A DNA stretch of 47,179 nucleotides from assembly GCF_018904615.1 (NCBI RefSeq), contig NZ_JADCNH010000031.1, positions 1-47,179 of the forward strand. The letters run 5' to 3'. Source of the stretch: Verticiella alkaliphila (GTDB lineage Bacteria; Pseudomonadota; Gammaproteobacteria; Burkholderiales; Burkholderiaceae_B). Positions 33,827 through 42,159 of this stretch are shown here, piece by piece (position 1 is the first letter of the stretch; the number at the start of each line of letters is the position of its first letter). Under the pieces are notes generated by a model. The model searched no databases. It saw nothing but the letters and a program-made list of their open reading frames with translations, and was not told where the DNA came from. A program made the position numbers and the translations under genes.

Positions 33827-34273
33827 TCAAGCGGGCAGGAGGACAGCGACGACGTGCCGGCCCTCGGCCATGAGGATGTTGTAGGTGCGCGCGGCGGCCA
33901 GGGTGTCCATCACCTCGACCCCGATGCCGGCACGCGCGAGCGGGCGCAGCACCTCGGGCCTGGGGAACTGTTGGCGTGGGCCCGTGCCCAGCAGCACCAC
34001 CTCCACGCCGCCCTTGCGGGGCACGGGCGGCGGTGCGTTGTCCTCTTCCAGGAGCGCGAGCGGGTCGGTGGCAGCGGCGTTGGCGATGCCGGCGGCCTCG
34101 CTCAGCATGGTGCCCGTGAGCTCGGCGAGTTCACGAATTGCCCAGGTGGTGACCGCGCCCTGAGGAGCGAAGGCCACGGTCGTCTCGTGGCGCTGGCGGT
34201 TCACTTCGATGTAGCCCGCCCCGTAGGCGGTGACGGTGTTCAGACCGGAATATGCGTCGGCGTGCAGTTTCAA
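33827..34273 (-). CDS. Mth938-like (DUF498) domain protein
   Basis: A 148-residue protein of the Mth938/NDUFAF3-like superfamily. Visible blocks are LKLHADAYSGLNTVTAYGAGYIEVN at the start, GVEVVLLGTGPRQQFPRPEVLRPLARAGIGVEVMDTLAAARTYNILMAEGRHVVAVLLPA at the end, and a variable Ala-rich middle. A TTG start at 34273 is chosen: a GGGAG element lies 6 nt upstream and the reading then opens exactly at the family N-terminus. A GTG at 34318 is the alternative. In eukaryotes the relative NDUFAF3 assists complex I assembly; the bacterial role is unknown. It is the first gene of a likely operon with bcp and phoH. Confidence 0.85.
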   Translation of the reverse strand: MKLHADAYSGLNTVTAYGAGYIEVNRQRHETTVAFAPQGAVTTWAIRELAELTGTMLSEAAGIANAAATDPLALLEEDNAPPPVPRKGGVEVVLLGTGPRQQFPRPEVLRPLARAGIGVEVMDTLAAARTYNILMAEGRHVVAVLLPA

Positions 34274-34333
34274 GGCCGGCTCCCTTCGTTTCAGGGAAAA
34301 ATGATAGCAGCCGGCCACGGAGCGCGGGCGGGC

Positions 34334-34867
34334 TCAGCGAAAGAGCGCGTCCACTGCCGCCGCGCCCAGGCCGACCTTCTCGTAATGATCGCGACAGAGC
34401 GCGATGTAATCGTGCACATCGAAGGCGCCATCGGCCTTGCCGTCCTCGTCCAGCCAGATGAGCGGGCCCTTGACGATGAAGAAGACCCGCATCGGTTCCT
34501 CGTGCTCGTAGGCCACCAGCGTATGGCCTTCACCCGGCGTTTCGTAGACGAAGTCGCCACGGGTGGCGATCCAGTCATGCTCCAGGTAGCCCCACTTGCC
34601 TGAGAGCGTGAAGGCAAACACTTCATGCGGGTGGTAATGGCGGTTCACGAGGCCGGCGCTTTTGGCCATGAGAATGTCGCACCACTTGTTCTGCTGCGGC
34701 GAGATCCACAGCGGCCGCGAGGAGACGGTCTCCGAAAACGGCACATAGTAGCGGTCATCCTCGATGGGAGCATTGGGCAGATACACCTCGGGCAGCGCGT
34801 CGGGCTTGAACGATTCCGCGATGGGCTTCAAGCCGCGCCAGAATTCGTTGCCGGGGGTCGCGGGCAT
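34334..34867 (-). CDS. Cupin protein, 2,4'-dihydroxyacetophenone dioxygenase family
   Basis: A 177-residue single-domain cupin. The metal-binding motif 1 is RHYHPHEVFAFTLSGKWGYLEHDW (two His and a Glu), and motif 2 covers GDFVYETPGEGHTLVAY, ending with IWLDEDGKADGAFDVHDYIALCRDHYEKVG. These blocks match proteins annotated as 2,4'-dihydroxyacetophenone dioxygenase-like, which cleave aryl ketones with iron. ATG 34867 has an AGGAG site. An AraC-type regulator is divergent 194 nt away and may control it. Most members of the family are uncharacterised, so the substrate is uncertain. Confidence 0.82.
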   Translation of the reverse strand: MPATPGNEFWRGLKPIAESFKPDALPEVYLPNAPIEDDRYYVPFSETVSSRPLWISPQQNKWCDILMAKSAGLVNRHYHPHEVFAFTLSGKWGYLEHDWIATRGDFVYETPGEGHTLVAYEHEEPMRVFFIVKGPLIWLDEDGKADGAFDVHDYIALCRDHYEKVGLGAAAVDALFR

Positions 34868-35061
34868 GGCAGTCTCCTTTGTTGGGGTAGGCCGCGCCGT
34901 GATAGGCTCGGCGCAGACCAGTGTAGGCAGGCTTGTCACGCTGATGTGGCCTCTGGCGGACGCGCGAATGGCCTCAGACGGACACGAGGCCGGCCCGGCC
35001 GTGCGTGCTTCGCACTGCCACGACAGCAGCGCCCGACGCCGGCAGCTGCAGGGAGACGCTC

Positions 35062-36027
35062 ATGCAGACCTGTTCGCGCCAGCGGATTTCGACCGATGCC
35101 GTTGCGCCCGCCGAGCGCGTGGCCTTCTGGGAGGCTCGCAGCGTCGAGACCACGGTGAGGTTGCGCTGTGCCACCTTCGATGGCGATGTGCTCGCCGCCA
35201 CCCAGACGCTCGTGCGCCTGGGCGACGTGCGCATGACGGACATCGTGGGCAATGCGCATGTGATCGAGCGCACCGTCGACTGTGTCCGTGCCACACCCAA
35301 AGCCTCAGTCTTCGCCTCCCTGGTGCTCCAGAGCGACGCTTTTTTCTACCATCCTGGCGGCTGTTCGCGGGCGGGCCCGGGCGACATCATCGTGTATGAC
35401 ACCGACCGCCCTTATGTATTCGGGTTTCCCGGTCCGATGCGGCAATGTCTCTTCGATGTGCCGATCACGGCCCTGGATGGCGCCGGTGTGCGCGCACCGG
35501 TGCAGCCGACGCGGATCGCCGCGGACTCCACGGGCGGACGCTTCCACGGCGCCGCGCTGCGACAGCTCGCACAGCGTCTCTTGCGGGCGCCCGATGCGCA
35601 CGCTCTGGCGGCATGCCGGGATTCGGTACGCGAGGTGGTGATCGGATTGCTCGATAAGGACGCCGGCGCGCACGCGGGCGGGCCCGCAGCGACGCACCTG
35701 CTGGCGGCCGAGGCTTTCGTGGAGCGCCACCTGGGCGAGCCCGAGCTCGACAGTGTGCAGGTGGCTGCCGCGTGCGGCGTATCCGTGCGCCACCTCGCGC
35801 GCCTTTTCGCCCAGCGTGGGGTGCCACTGATGCAGTACCTCATGGAGCGGCGCCTGCAGAGCGCGCGGGCTGCGCTCATCGCGCAACCGGCGCGGTCGAT
35901 CGCCCAGGTGGCGTACCGAACCGGGTTCGTGAGCGCATCGCACTTCTCTCGGGTCTTTCGGGCCCGGTTCGGGGCGACGCCCCGTGAATACCGGCGCCTG
36001 GCTTCGACAGGCCAGGATTTGCCCTGA
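35062..36027 (+). CDS. AraC-family transcriptional regulator
   Basis: A 321-residue regulator. The N-terminal ~180 residues resemble the AraC-binding-like sensor domain (AERVAFWEARSVETTVRLRC; GDIIVYDTDRPYVFGFPGPMRQCLFDVP). The C-terminal AraC DNA-binding domain carries both helix-turn-helix units (VQVAAACGVSVRHLARLFAQRGVPLMQYLMERRLQSARAAL and SIAQVAYRTGFVSASHFSRVFRARFGATPREYR). ATG 35062 follows an AGGGAG site. It is divergent from the cupin dioxygenase gene, a likely target, and lies upstream of hom in the same direction. Confidence 0.92.
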   Translation: MQTCSRQRISTDAVAPAERVAFWEARSVETTVRLRCATFDGDVLAATQTLVRLGDVRMTDIVGNAHVIERTVDCVRATPKASVFASLVLQSDAFFYHPGGCSRAGPGDIIVYDTDRPYVFGFPGPMRQCLFDVPITALDGAGVRAPVQPTRIAADSTGGRFHGAALRQLAQRLLRAPDAHALAACRDSVREVVIGLLDKDAGAHAGGPAATHLLAAEAFVERHLGEPELDSVQVAAACGVSVRHLARLFAQRGVPLMQYLMERRLQSARAALIAQPARSIAQVAYRTGFVSASHFSRVFRARFGATPREYRRLASTGQDLP

Positions 36028-36030
36028 TCC

Positions 36031-36054
36031 ACCCGTTAGGCTAGATTAACGGGT
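36031..36054. repeat. Perfect 8-bp inverted repeat after the AraC gene
   Basis: ACCCGTTA (36031-36038) and TAACGGGT (36047-36054) are separated by 8 nt, starting 4 nt after the AraC stop. There is no T-run, so it is not a standard terminator. It may be an operator for the hom operon or a 3'-end hairpin. The rest of the 200-nt gap to hom holds no gene. Confidence 0.45.
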
Positions 36055-36229
36055 TCACCGTCTCACTCGCCTTCACCGGACACGTTCGAGCTGCGTGCCG
36101 GCCCATGCCGATTGTCCTATCCAGGCAGTCCGAGCGCACGCAGGGCGATGACGCCGGCTATCCGCCGGGCGCCATGAGGGCGACGGGGTCACGCACAGCT
36201 TTCGCAAAATCGGTTCATTGAGTAAAAGC

Positions 36230-37552
36230 ATGACGGAATTCATGGAGCCCATCCGGGTCGGCCTTCTCGGCCTCGGCATCGTGGGCGGCGGTACGTTCAA
36301 AGTCCTCGAGCGCAACGTCGAAGAGATTGCGCGCCGCGCAGGGCGACGCATCGTCGTCACGAAAGTGGGCGAGCGCGACGTGGCGCGTGCCCGTGCCCGC
36401 GTGGGCCAGAACACCGCAGTCGAGCCGGATGCCTTTGCCGTCGTGCGCGATCCCGAGATCGACATCGTGGTCGAGCTGATCGGTGGGGTGAGCATCGCCC
36501 GCCAGCTCGTGCTCGAGGCCATCGACAACGGCAAGCACGTGGTCACCGCCAACAAGGCGCTGCTCGCCAACCACGGCAACGAGATCTTCGCCCGTGCCCG
36601 CGAGCGCGGCGTGATGGTGGCTTTCGAAGCCGCCGTGGCCGGTGGCATCCCCATCATCAAGGCGATTCGTGAAGGCCTCACGGCCAACCACATCGAGTGG
36701 GTGGCCGGCATCATCAACGGCACCACGAACTTCATCCTCTCCGAGATGCGCACGCGCGGGCTGCCGTTCGCCGACGTGCTGGCGGAGGCGCAACGCCTGG
36801 GCTACGCCGAAGCCGACCCGACCTTCGACATCGAAGGCGTGGACGCCGCGCACAAGCTCACGCTGCTCGCCTCCATGGCCTTCGGCATCCCGGTGCAGTT
36901 CTCGCGCGCCTACATCGAAGGCATCACGACGCTGTCGGCCACCGACATCCGCCATGCCGAAGCGCTCGGCTACCGCATCAAGCTGCTCGGCATCACCAAG
37001 CGCCGCCCGGAAGGCATCGAGCTGCGCGTGCATCCCACGCTCGTGCCGGCCGCTCGCCTGATCGCCAACGTCGAAGGTGCGATGAATGCCGTGCTGGTGC
37101 ACGGCGACGCCGTCGGCCCGACGCTGTACTACGGCCAGGGCGCGGGTGAGGAGCCCACCGCCTCGGCCGTCGTGGCCGATCTGGTCGACGTCACCCGCCT
37201 GCTGACCGCCGATCCTGGCCACCGCGTGCCGCACCTGGCCTTCCAGCCAGAAGCCATGGCCGATCTGCCCATTCTCGACATCGGCGACGTGCGCAGCGGC
37301 TATTACCTGCGCCTGCGCGTGCGCGACCAGCCCGGCGTGATGGCCGAGCTTGCCCGTATCCTCGCGGACAACGAGATCTCGATCAATTCGATGATTCAGC
37401 AAAAGCCGGATGGCGACGCCGAAGGCGCGGACATCATCTTCCTCACGCATGAATCCGTCGAACGCAACGTGGATAACGCCATCGGCCAGATGCAGTCGCT
37501 GGACGTGGTGACGGCCGACGTGGTGCGCCTGCGCATGGAGCAACTGGCCTGA
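36230..37552 (+). CDS. hom: Homoserine dehydrogenase
   Basis: A 440-residue NAD(P)-dependent homoserine dehydrogenase converting aspartate semialdehyde to homoserine for threonine and methionine. The Rossmann motif is VGLLGLGIVGGGT. The catalytic core contains NGKHVVTANKALLANHG, FEAAVAGGIPIIKAIREGL and EWVAGIINGTTNFILSEM. A C-terminal ACT domain (YYLRLRVRDQPGVMAELARILADNEISINSMIQQKP) implies allosteric feedback, usually by threonine. The start is ambiguous: ATG 36230 is used here and ATG 36242 (MEPIRVGLLG) is as likely. thrC begins 2 nt after the stop, so the pair is tightly coupled. Confidence 0.97.
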   Translation: MTEFMEPIRVGLLGLGIVGGGTFKVLERNVEEIARRAGRRIVVTKVGERDVARARARVGQNTAVEPDAFAVVRDPEIDIVVELIGGVSIARQLVLEAIDNGKHVVTANKALLANHGNEIFARARERGVMVAFEAAVAGGIPIIKAIREGLTANHIEWVAGIINGTTNFILSEMRTRGLPFADVLAEAQRLGYAEADPTFDIEGVDAAHKLTLLASMAFGIPVQFSRAYIEGITTLSATDIRHAEALGYRIKLLGITKRRPEGIELRVHPTLVPAARLIANVEGAMNAVLVHGDAVGPTLYYGQGAGEEPTASAVVADLVDVTRLLTADPGHRVPHLAFQPEAMADLPILDIGDVRSGYYLRLRVRDQPGVMAELARILADNEISINSMIQQKPDGDAEGADIIFLTHESVERNVDNAIGQMQSLDVVTADVVRLRMEQLA

Positions 37553-37554
37553 TC

Positions 37555-38961
37555 ATGCGCTACGTCTCGACCCGCGGTGGCATGGCCCCGCAAGCGTTCA
37601 CCGACATCCTGCTCGAGGGCCTGGCCCCGGACGGCGGCCTTGCCGTGCCCGAGACCATCCCGCAGATCGACGCAGCCACGCTCGAATCGTGGCGCACGCT
37701 GTCGTATGCGGAACTCGCCTTCGAGATCCTGCAGTGCTTCATCACGGACATCCCGGCCGACGATCTGCGCCGCCTGACCCAGGCCGCATACCGGCCCGAG
37801 GTGTTCGGCAGCGAGGCCATCGTGCCGTTGAAGCCGCTGTCGGGCGGGCTCACGCTGCTCGGTCTGTCAGAAGGCCCGACGCTCGCCTTCAAGGACATGG
37901 CCATGCAGCTGCTCGGCCACCTCTTCGAATACGTGCTCGAGCAGCGCGACAGCACCCTGAACATCCTGGGCGCCACGTCGGGCGATACGGGGTCGGCGGC
38001 CGAGTACGCCATGCTGGGCAAGCAGCGCGTGTCGGTCTTCATGCTCTCGCCGCAAGGCCGCATGAGTGCCTTTCAGCGCGCCCAGATGTATTCGCTGGAC
38101 GAGCCCAACATTCACAACATTGCGGTCTCGGGCGTGTTCGACGATTGTCAGGACATTGTCAAGGCCGTGTCCGGCGACCTGGCCTTCAAGCAGGCCAACC
38201 GCATCGGCGCCGTGAACTCCATCAACTGGGCGCGCATCGCCGCTCAGGTGGTGTATTACTTCCACGGCTGGCTGCGCGTCACCACGGGCCCGGGCGAGGA
38301 AGTCTCCTTCACTGTGCCTTCGGGTAATTTCGGCAACATCCTGGCCGGGCACATCGCCCGTTCGATGGGCCTGCCCGTACGCAAGCTCGTGCTCGCCACC
38401 AACGAGAACAACGTGCTGGAAGAATTCTTCCGCACGGGCGTCTATCGCCCCCGCTCGGCGGCCGAGACGCACGCCACGTCCAGCCCCTCAATGGACATCT
38501 CGCGCGCCTCGAATTTCGAGCGCTTCGTCTTCGATCTGCTCGGGCGGGATGGCGCGCGCGTGGCCGCGCTCTGGAAGTCGCTGGGCCAGGATGGCTACTT
38601 CGATCTGTCTGACCACCGCGAGGCCTTCTCGTCGCAGTACGGCTTCGTCGGCGGCACGAGCAGCCACGCGGATCGCCTGGCCACCATCCGCGCCGTGTTC
38701 GAGCAGCATGGCGTGTACATCGATCCGCACACCGCCGATGGCGTGAAGGTGGCGCGCGATCACGTCGAGCCAGGCATCCCGATGCTGGTGCTCGAAACAG
38801 CGCTGCCGATCAAATTCGCCGACACGATCGAAGAGGCCGTGGGCCGGCGCGTGCCGTGCCCGCCGTCGTTCGAGCATCTGGAAGCGCTGCCGCAGCACGT
38901 GGCATCCCTGCCGTGCGACGTGCAGGCGGTGAAGGACTTCATCGTCGCCAAGGCGCAGTAA
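37555..38961 (+). CDS. thrC: Threonine synthase
   Basis: A 468-residue PLP enzyme converting O-phosphohomoserine to threonine. It begins MRYVSTRGGMAPQAFTDILLEGLAPDGGLAVPE, the N-terminal signature of the longer proteobacterial/fungal form. The PLP lysine is in PTLAFKDMAMQ. The phosphate-binding and cofactor loops are ATSGDTGSAAEYAM and TVPSGNFGNILAGHIAR. Together with hom immediately upstream it completes the last steps from aspartate semialdehyde, except for homoserine kinase, which is not in the window. Confidence 0.97.
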   Translation: MRYVSTRGGMAPQAFTDILLEGLAPDGGLAVPETIPQIDAATLESWRTLSYAELAFEILQCFITDIPADDLRRLTQAAYRPEVFGSEAIVPLKPLSGGLTLLGLSEGPTLAFKDMAMQLLGHLFEYVLEQRDSTLNILGATSGDTGSAAEYAMLGKQRVSVFMLSPQGRMSAFQRAQMYSLDEPNIHNIAVSGVFDDCQDIVKAVSGDLAFKQANRIGAVNSINWARIAAQVVYYFHGWLRVTTGPGEEVSFTVPSGNFGNILAGHIARSMGLPVRKLVLATNENNVLEEFFRTGVYRPRSAAETHATSSPSMDISRASNFERFVFDLLGRDGARVAALWKSLGQDGYFDLSDHREAFSSQYGFVGGTSSHADRLATIRAVFEQHGVYIDPHTADGVKVARDHVEPGIPMLVLETALPIKFADTIEEAVGRRVPCPPSFEHLEALPQHVASLPCDVQAVKDFIVAKAQ

Positions 38962-38976
38962 GCCAGGCCCGCCACC

Positions 38977-39360
38977 ATGCCCACGCCTGCCGGGTTTCTT
39001 GCCGTGGCGCTGGGCGCGGTGCTGGGGGCGTGGCTGCGCTGGGGCCTGGCGCTCTGGCTGAACGCCCGCCAGGCAGCCTACCCCTGGGGCACGCTCGCCG
39101 CCAATCTGGCTGGCGGCTATCTGGTCGGACTCGCGCTCGGCATTCTGGCCGTGAACGGCCACTGGCCCGCCTGGGTCCGACTCGCCCTGGTTACGGGCTT
39201 CCTGGGCGCGCTCACCACCTTCTCCACCTTCTCCGCGGAGGTGGTGGGCATGCTGGAGACGGGCCGCCATGCCGCTGCCCTGGGTTACGCCGCCATGAGC
39301 CTGGCTGGCTCCCTCCTGCTCACCGCCCTGGGGCTGTGTACCGTCCAGCTGCTGCGCTGA
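38977..39360 (+). CDS. crcB: Fluoride ion channel CrcB/Fluc
   Basis: A 127-residue four-helix membrane protein of the Fluc fluoride channel family. The markers are all present: LGAVLGAWLRWGL (G-x-x-x-R-W), YPWGTLAANLAGGYLVGLALG, and TGFLGALTTFSTFSAEV (the phenylalanine/threonine-lined pore segment). It works as an antiparallel dimer and keeps cytoplasmic fluoride low. It starts 15 nt after thrC, so it is co-transcribed with threonine synthesis genes. No fluoride riboswitch fits in that gap. Confidence 0.94.
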   Translation: MPTPAGFLAVALGAVLGAWLRWGLALWLNARQAAYPWGTLAANLAGGYLVGLALGILAVNGHWPAWVRLALVTGFLGALTTFSTFSAEVVGMLETGRHAAALGYAAMSLAGSLLLTALGLCTVQLLR

Positions 39361-39444
39361 GGGTTTCACCGGCCGGCGGGTGCCGGGATGCTGTGCCCAG
39401 AGCCACGCTGACGTCATCGGGCGAGGACTCTCGGAAACCCCTTC

Positions 39445-39473
39445 TTGCCGCTGCGGTGCTGTCTCAGTAGACT
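39445..39473 (+). promoter_or_regulatory. Candidate sigma-70 promoter of mprF-acvB
   Basis: TTGCCG (39445-39450) and TAGACT (39468-39473) are separated by 17 nt, each matching consensus at four positions. An inverted repeat GGTGCGA/TCGCACC (39484-39490 and 39505-39511) lies just downstream in the leader and could be an operator or an mRNA hairpin. Confidence 0.4.
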
Positions 39474-39540
39474 AGCCGCGCGTGGTGCGACGCTTGTCTC
39501 TTTCTCGCACCGTTGATTCCTGCGGCCCCGTAGCGCCCTC

Positions 39541-42159
39541 ATGAAGCCTGATTCCCTGCCGGCCCCTGCGCCCGCTGTTGTACCGCGACTGGTGCGCTTG
39601 AGGACGCTTTGGCCACGGTGGCGTCCGTGGCTGATGGTCGCGCTGGCTGTCGTGCTGGGCGTGTTCATCCTCGAAGGGCTGCAGCGCGTGCTGGCCGAGG
39701 TGTCTTATGACGACATCCTGGGCGCCGCCGCCGACACACCGATATCGTCCCTGCTGCTCGCCCTGCTCGCCACTGCGGCGAGCTACGTGACGCTGGCCGG
39801 CTACGATTTTTCCAGCCTGCGCTATGCGGGTGCGCGGCTGCCACGGCCCACCGTCTTTCTCACGTCCTTCATCGCCTATGCGCTGGGCAACAGCGTCGGC
39901 CTGGGCGTGCTCACCGGGGGCGGGGTACGCATGCGGCTGTTCGCCGCGGCTGGGCTGGAACCCTCGGCCATCGCCAAGGCTGCGGTCTTCAATGCGCTGG
40001 CGTTCGGCCTGGGCATGGTCGCGTTCGGCGCGCTGGGCGTGCTGTGGGGGGCGGCCGAGGTCGCACCGCTCCTGCGCGTGCCGGAGTCGTTGCTGCAGGT
40101 GCTGGCCTTCGCCTGCCTGGGCGCGGTCGCCGCCTTCATCGCCGTCTGCGGCTGGCGTCGGCATCTCGTCCTGGGCAAGTGGCGCATGCCGCTGCCCACC
40201 GCGGGTCTGGCGCTGCGGCAGTTGCTGATCAGCGGGGTCGAGCTGGCCGCTGCCGCTGCCGCCCTCTGGTTCCTGCTGCCGTCGGGCACGGTGGGCCTGC
40301 CCGAGTTTGCCGCGTTCTACGTGATGGCCATCGCGCTGGGCGTGATCAGTCACGTGCCGGGCGGCCTGGGCGTGTTCGAGGCGGTGATCCTCCTGGGCCT
40401 GGCCGGCACGGCGCCGGCCGGCGAGATCGCGGCGGCACTGGCCCTGTACCGGTGCCTGTACTTCCTGCTGCCGCTCGCCCTGGCCACGGTGCTTCTCGCC
40501 GTGCTCGAAGCCCGCGCGAGCCGTGCGGCCGCGCCGATCGCCCGCGCCGCCCGCCGTCTTGCGCCGCGCCTCGTGTCAGCGCTCACGCTGGTCACCGGGA
40601 TCACGCTGCTCATCTCGGGCATCACGCCCACCAGCGAGACCGCGGTCGAATCCCTGGCGGGGCACCTGCCGTTGGCGATGGTGGAGGCCTCTCACCTGGT
40701 GGGCAGTGTGGCGGGCTTCGTCCTGCTCCTGCTCGCCCGCGGTCTGGTCCACCGGCTGAAGGCCGCCTGGTGGGGCACGGTGTTCGCCATGGGGCTGGCC
40801 ACGCTCGTGGCGCTGCCCAAGGGCATGGCGCTGCCGGAACTCGCGCTGCTGGTCGGATTCTTCGCGCTCTTGCTCCTCACGCGTCGGCAGTTCGACCGCC
40901 CCTCGTCGCTCCTGTCGCAGACGTTCGAGGCCGGCTGGCTGATTGCCGTGGCCTGCGTGCTGGGCGGCTGCGCCTGGCTGCTCTTCTTCGTCTATCGCGA
41001 CGTGGAATACAGCCGCCAGCTGTGGTGGGAATTCGCGTTCGACGGCCACGCCCCGCGCGCATTGCGCGCTTTGATGGCCGTGTCGCTCCTGGCCCTTGGC
41101 GCAGGTCTCTGGCAGCTCATGCGGCGTCCGTCGGGCAAGGTGGTGCGGCCCGACGCCGCCGCTCTGGACGCCGCGCATGCCGTGGTTCGCACGCAGCCGG
41201 TGGCAGATGCCGCTCTGGCGCTGATGGGCGACAAGAGCCTGCTCTTTTCGCCCTCCGGCAAGGCCTTTCTCATGTTCGCCAAACAGGGCCGCTCCTGGAT
41301 CGCGCTGTCCGATCCGGTGGGCTTGCGCAGCGAGTGGCAGGAGCTCGTGTGGCGCTTCATCGAGATGGCGGATGCCCATGGTGGGCGGGCGGTGTTCTAC
41401 AAGACCCGGCCACACACCTTGCCGCTGTACCTGGACGCCGGGCTGCGCGCCTGGAAGCTGGGCGAGGAGGCCTACGTGCCGCTGCCGGAATTCAGCCTGC
41501 AAGGCCCGCGCCGCGCGAAGCTGCGCCAGAGTCTGAGCCGTGGCGAGCGTGACGGCCTCGTATTCGAGATCCTGCCGTCCGAGGCCGTGCCGCAGGCGCT
41601 GCCTGAGTTGAAGCGGGTCTCGGACGCCTGGCTTGCCATGCACCGTGCGCAGGAGAAGGGCTTCTCGCTCGGCGGCTTCGATCGGACCTACCTGCAACGC
41701 CAACCCGTGGCCGTGGTGCGTCACGTGCAGCCCGATGGCAGCCAGCCGATCGTGGCCTTCGCCTCGCTCATGGGCCCGCAGAGCGAGCGCATCGAGATGG
41801 CCGTCGACCTGATGCGGCATGTGCCCGAGGCGCCCGCCGTCACGATGGAGTATCTCTTCGTGCGGCTGCTCACGCATTTCCAGGCCGAGGGGTATCAGCG
41901 CTTCAATCTCGGCATGGCGCCGATGTCCGGCATGGCTGAACACGAGCTCGCCTCTGCCTGGCATCGTGCCGCGCGGCTGCTCTTCAATCATGGGGGGCGC
42001 TTCTACAACTTCCGCGGCTTGCGTGCGTTCAAGGAAAAGTTCGACCCCACCTGGGAAGCGCGCTACATGATCTGCCCGCGCGGGCTTGCGCCCATCTTCG
42101 CCCTGGCCGATACCACCACCCTGATTGGTGGCGGCCTGAAGGGCGTGGTGGCCAAATGA
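39541..42159 (+). CDS. mprF: Bifunctional lysylphosphatidylglycerol flippase/synthetase MprF (LpiA-like)
   Basis: An 872-residue membrane protein. The N-terminal ~520 residues form the polytopic flippase (WLMVALAVVLGVFILEGL; ALGNSVGLGVLTGGGVRMRLFAAAGL; GVISHVPGGLGVFEAVILLGLAG). The C-terminal ~330 residues are the DUF2156 GNAT-like synthetase that transfers an aminoacyl group, usually lysyl, from tRNA to phosphatidylglycerol. Typical blocks are LMGDKSLLFSPSGKAFLMFAKQGRSWIALSDPVG, LRQSLSRGERDGLVFEI and FNLGMAPMSGM, ending FKEKFDPTWEARYMICPRG. The product reduces envelope negative charge, giving cationic-peptide and acid tolerance. It overlaps acvB by 4 nt (ATGA). Confidence 0.95.
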   Translation: MKPDSLPAPAPAVVPRLVRLRTLWPRWRPWLMVALAVVLGVFILEGLQRVLAEVSYDDILGAAADTPISSLLLALLATAASYVTLAGYDFSSLRYAGARLPRPTVFLTSFIAYALGNSVGLGVLTGGGVRMRLFAAAGLEPSAIAKAAVFNALAFGLGMVAFGALGVLWGAAEVAPLLRVPESLLQVLAFACLGAVAAFIAVCGWRRHLVLGKWRMPLPTAGLALRQLLISGVELAAAAAALWFLLPSGTVGLPEFAAFYVMAIALGVISHVPGGLGVFEAVILLGLAGTAPAGEIAAALALYRCLYFLLPLALATVLLAVLEARASRAAAPIARAARRLAPRLVSALTLVTGITLLISGITPTSETAVESLAGHLPLAMVEASHLVGSVAGFVLLLLARGLVHRLKAAWWGTVFAMGLATLVALPKGMALPELALLVGFFALLLLTRRQFDRPSSLLSQTFEAGWLIAVACVLGGCAWLLFFVYRDVEYSRQLWWEFAFDGHAPRALRALMAVSLLALGAGLWQLMRRPSGKVVRPDAAALDAAHAVVRTQPVADAALALMGDKSLLFSPSGKAFLMFAKQGRSWIALSDPVGLRSEWQELVWRFIEMADAHGGRAVFYKTRPHTLPLYLDAGLRAWKLGEEAYVPLPEFSLQGPRRAKLRQSLSRGERDGLVFEILPSEAVPQALPELKRVSDAWLAMHRAQEKGFSLGGFDRTYLQRQPVAVVRHVQPDGSQPIVAFASLMGPQSERIEMAVDLMRHVPEAPAVTMEYLFVRLLTHFQAEGYQRFNLGMAPMSGMAEHELASAWHRAARLLFNHGGRFYNFRGLRAFKEKFDPTWEARYMICPRGLAPIFALADTTTLIGGGLKGVVAK

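Noticed and set aside
38962-38976. Fluoride riboswitch for crcB
   Set aside because: Only 15 nt separate thrC and crcB, too short for the aptamer.
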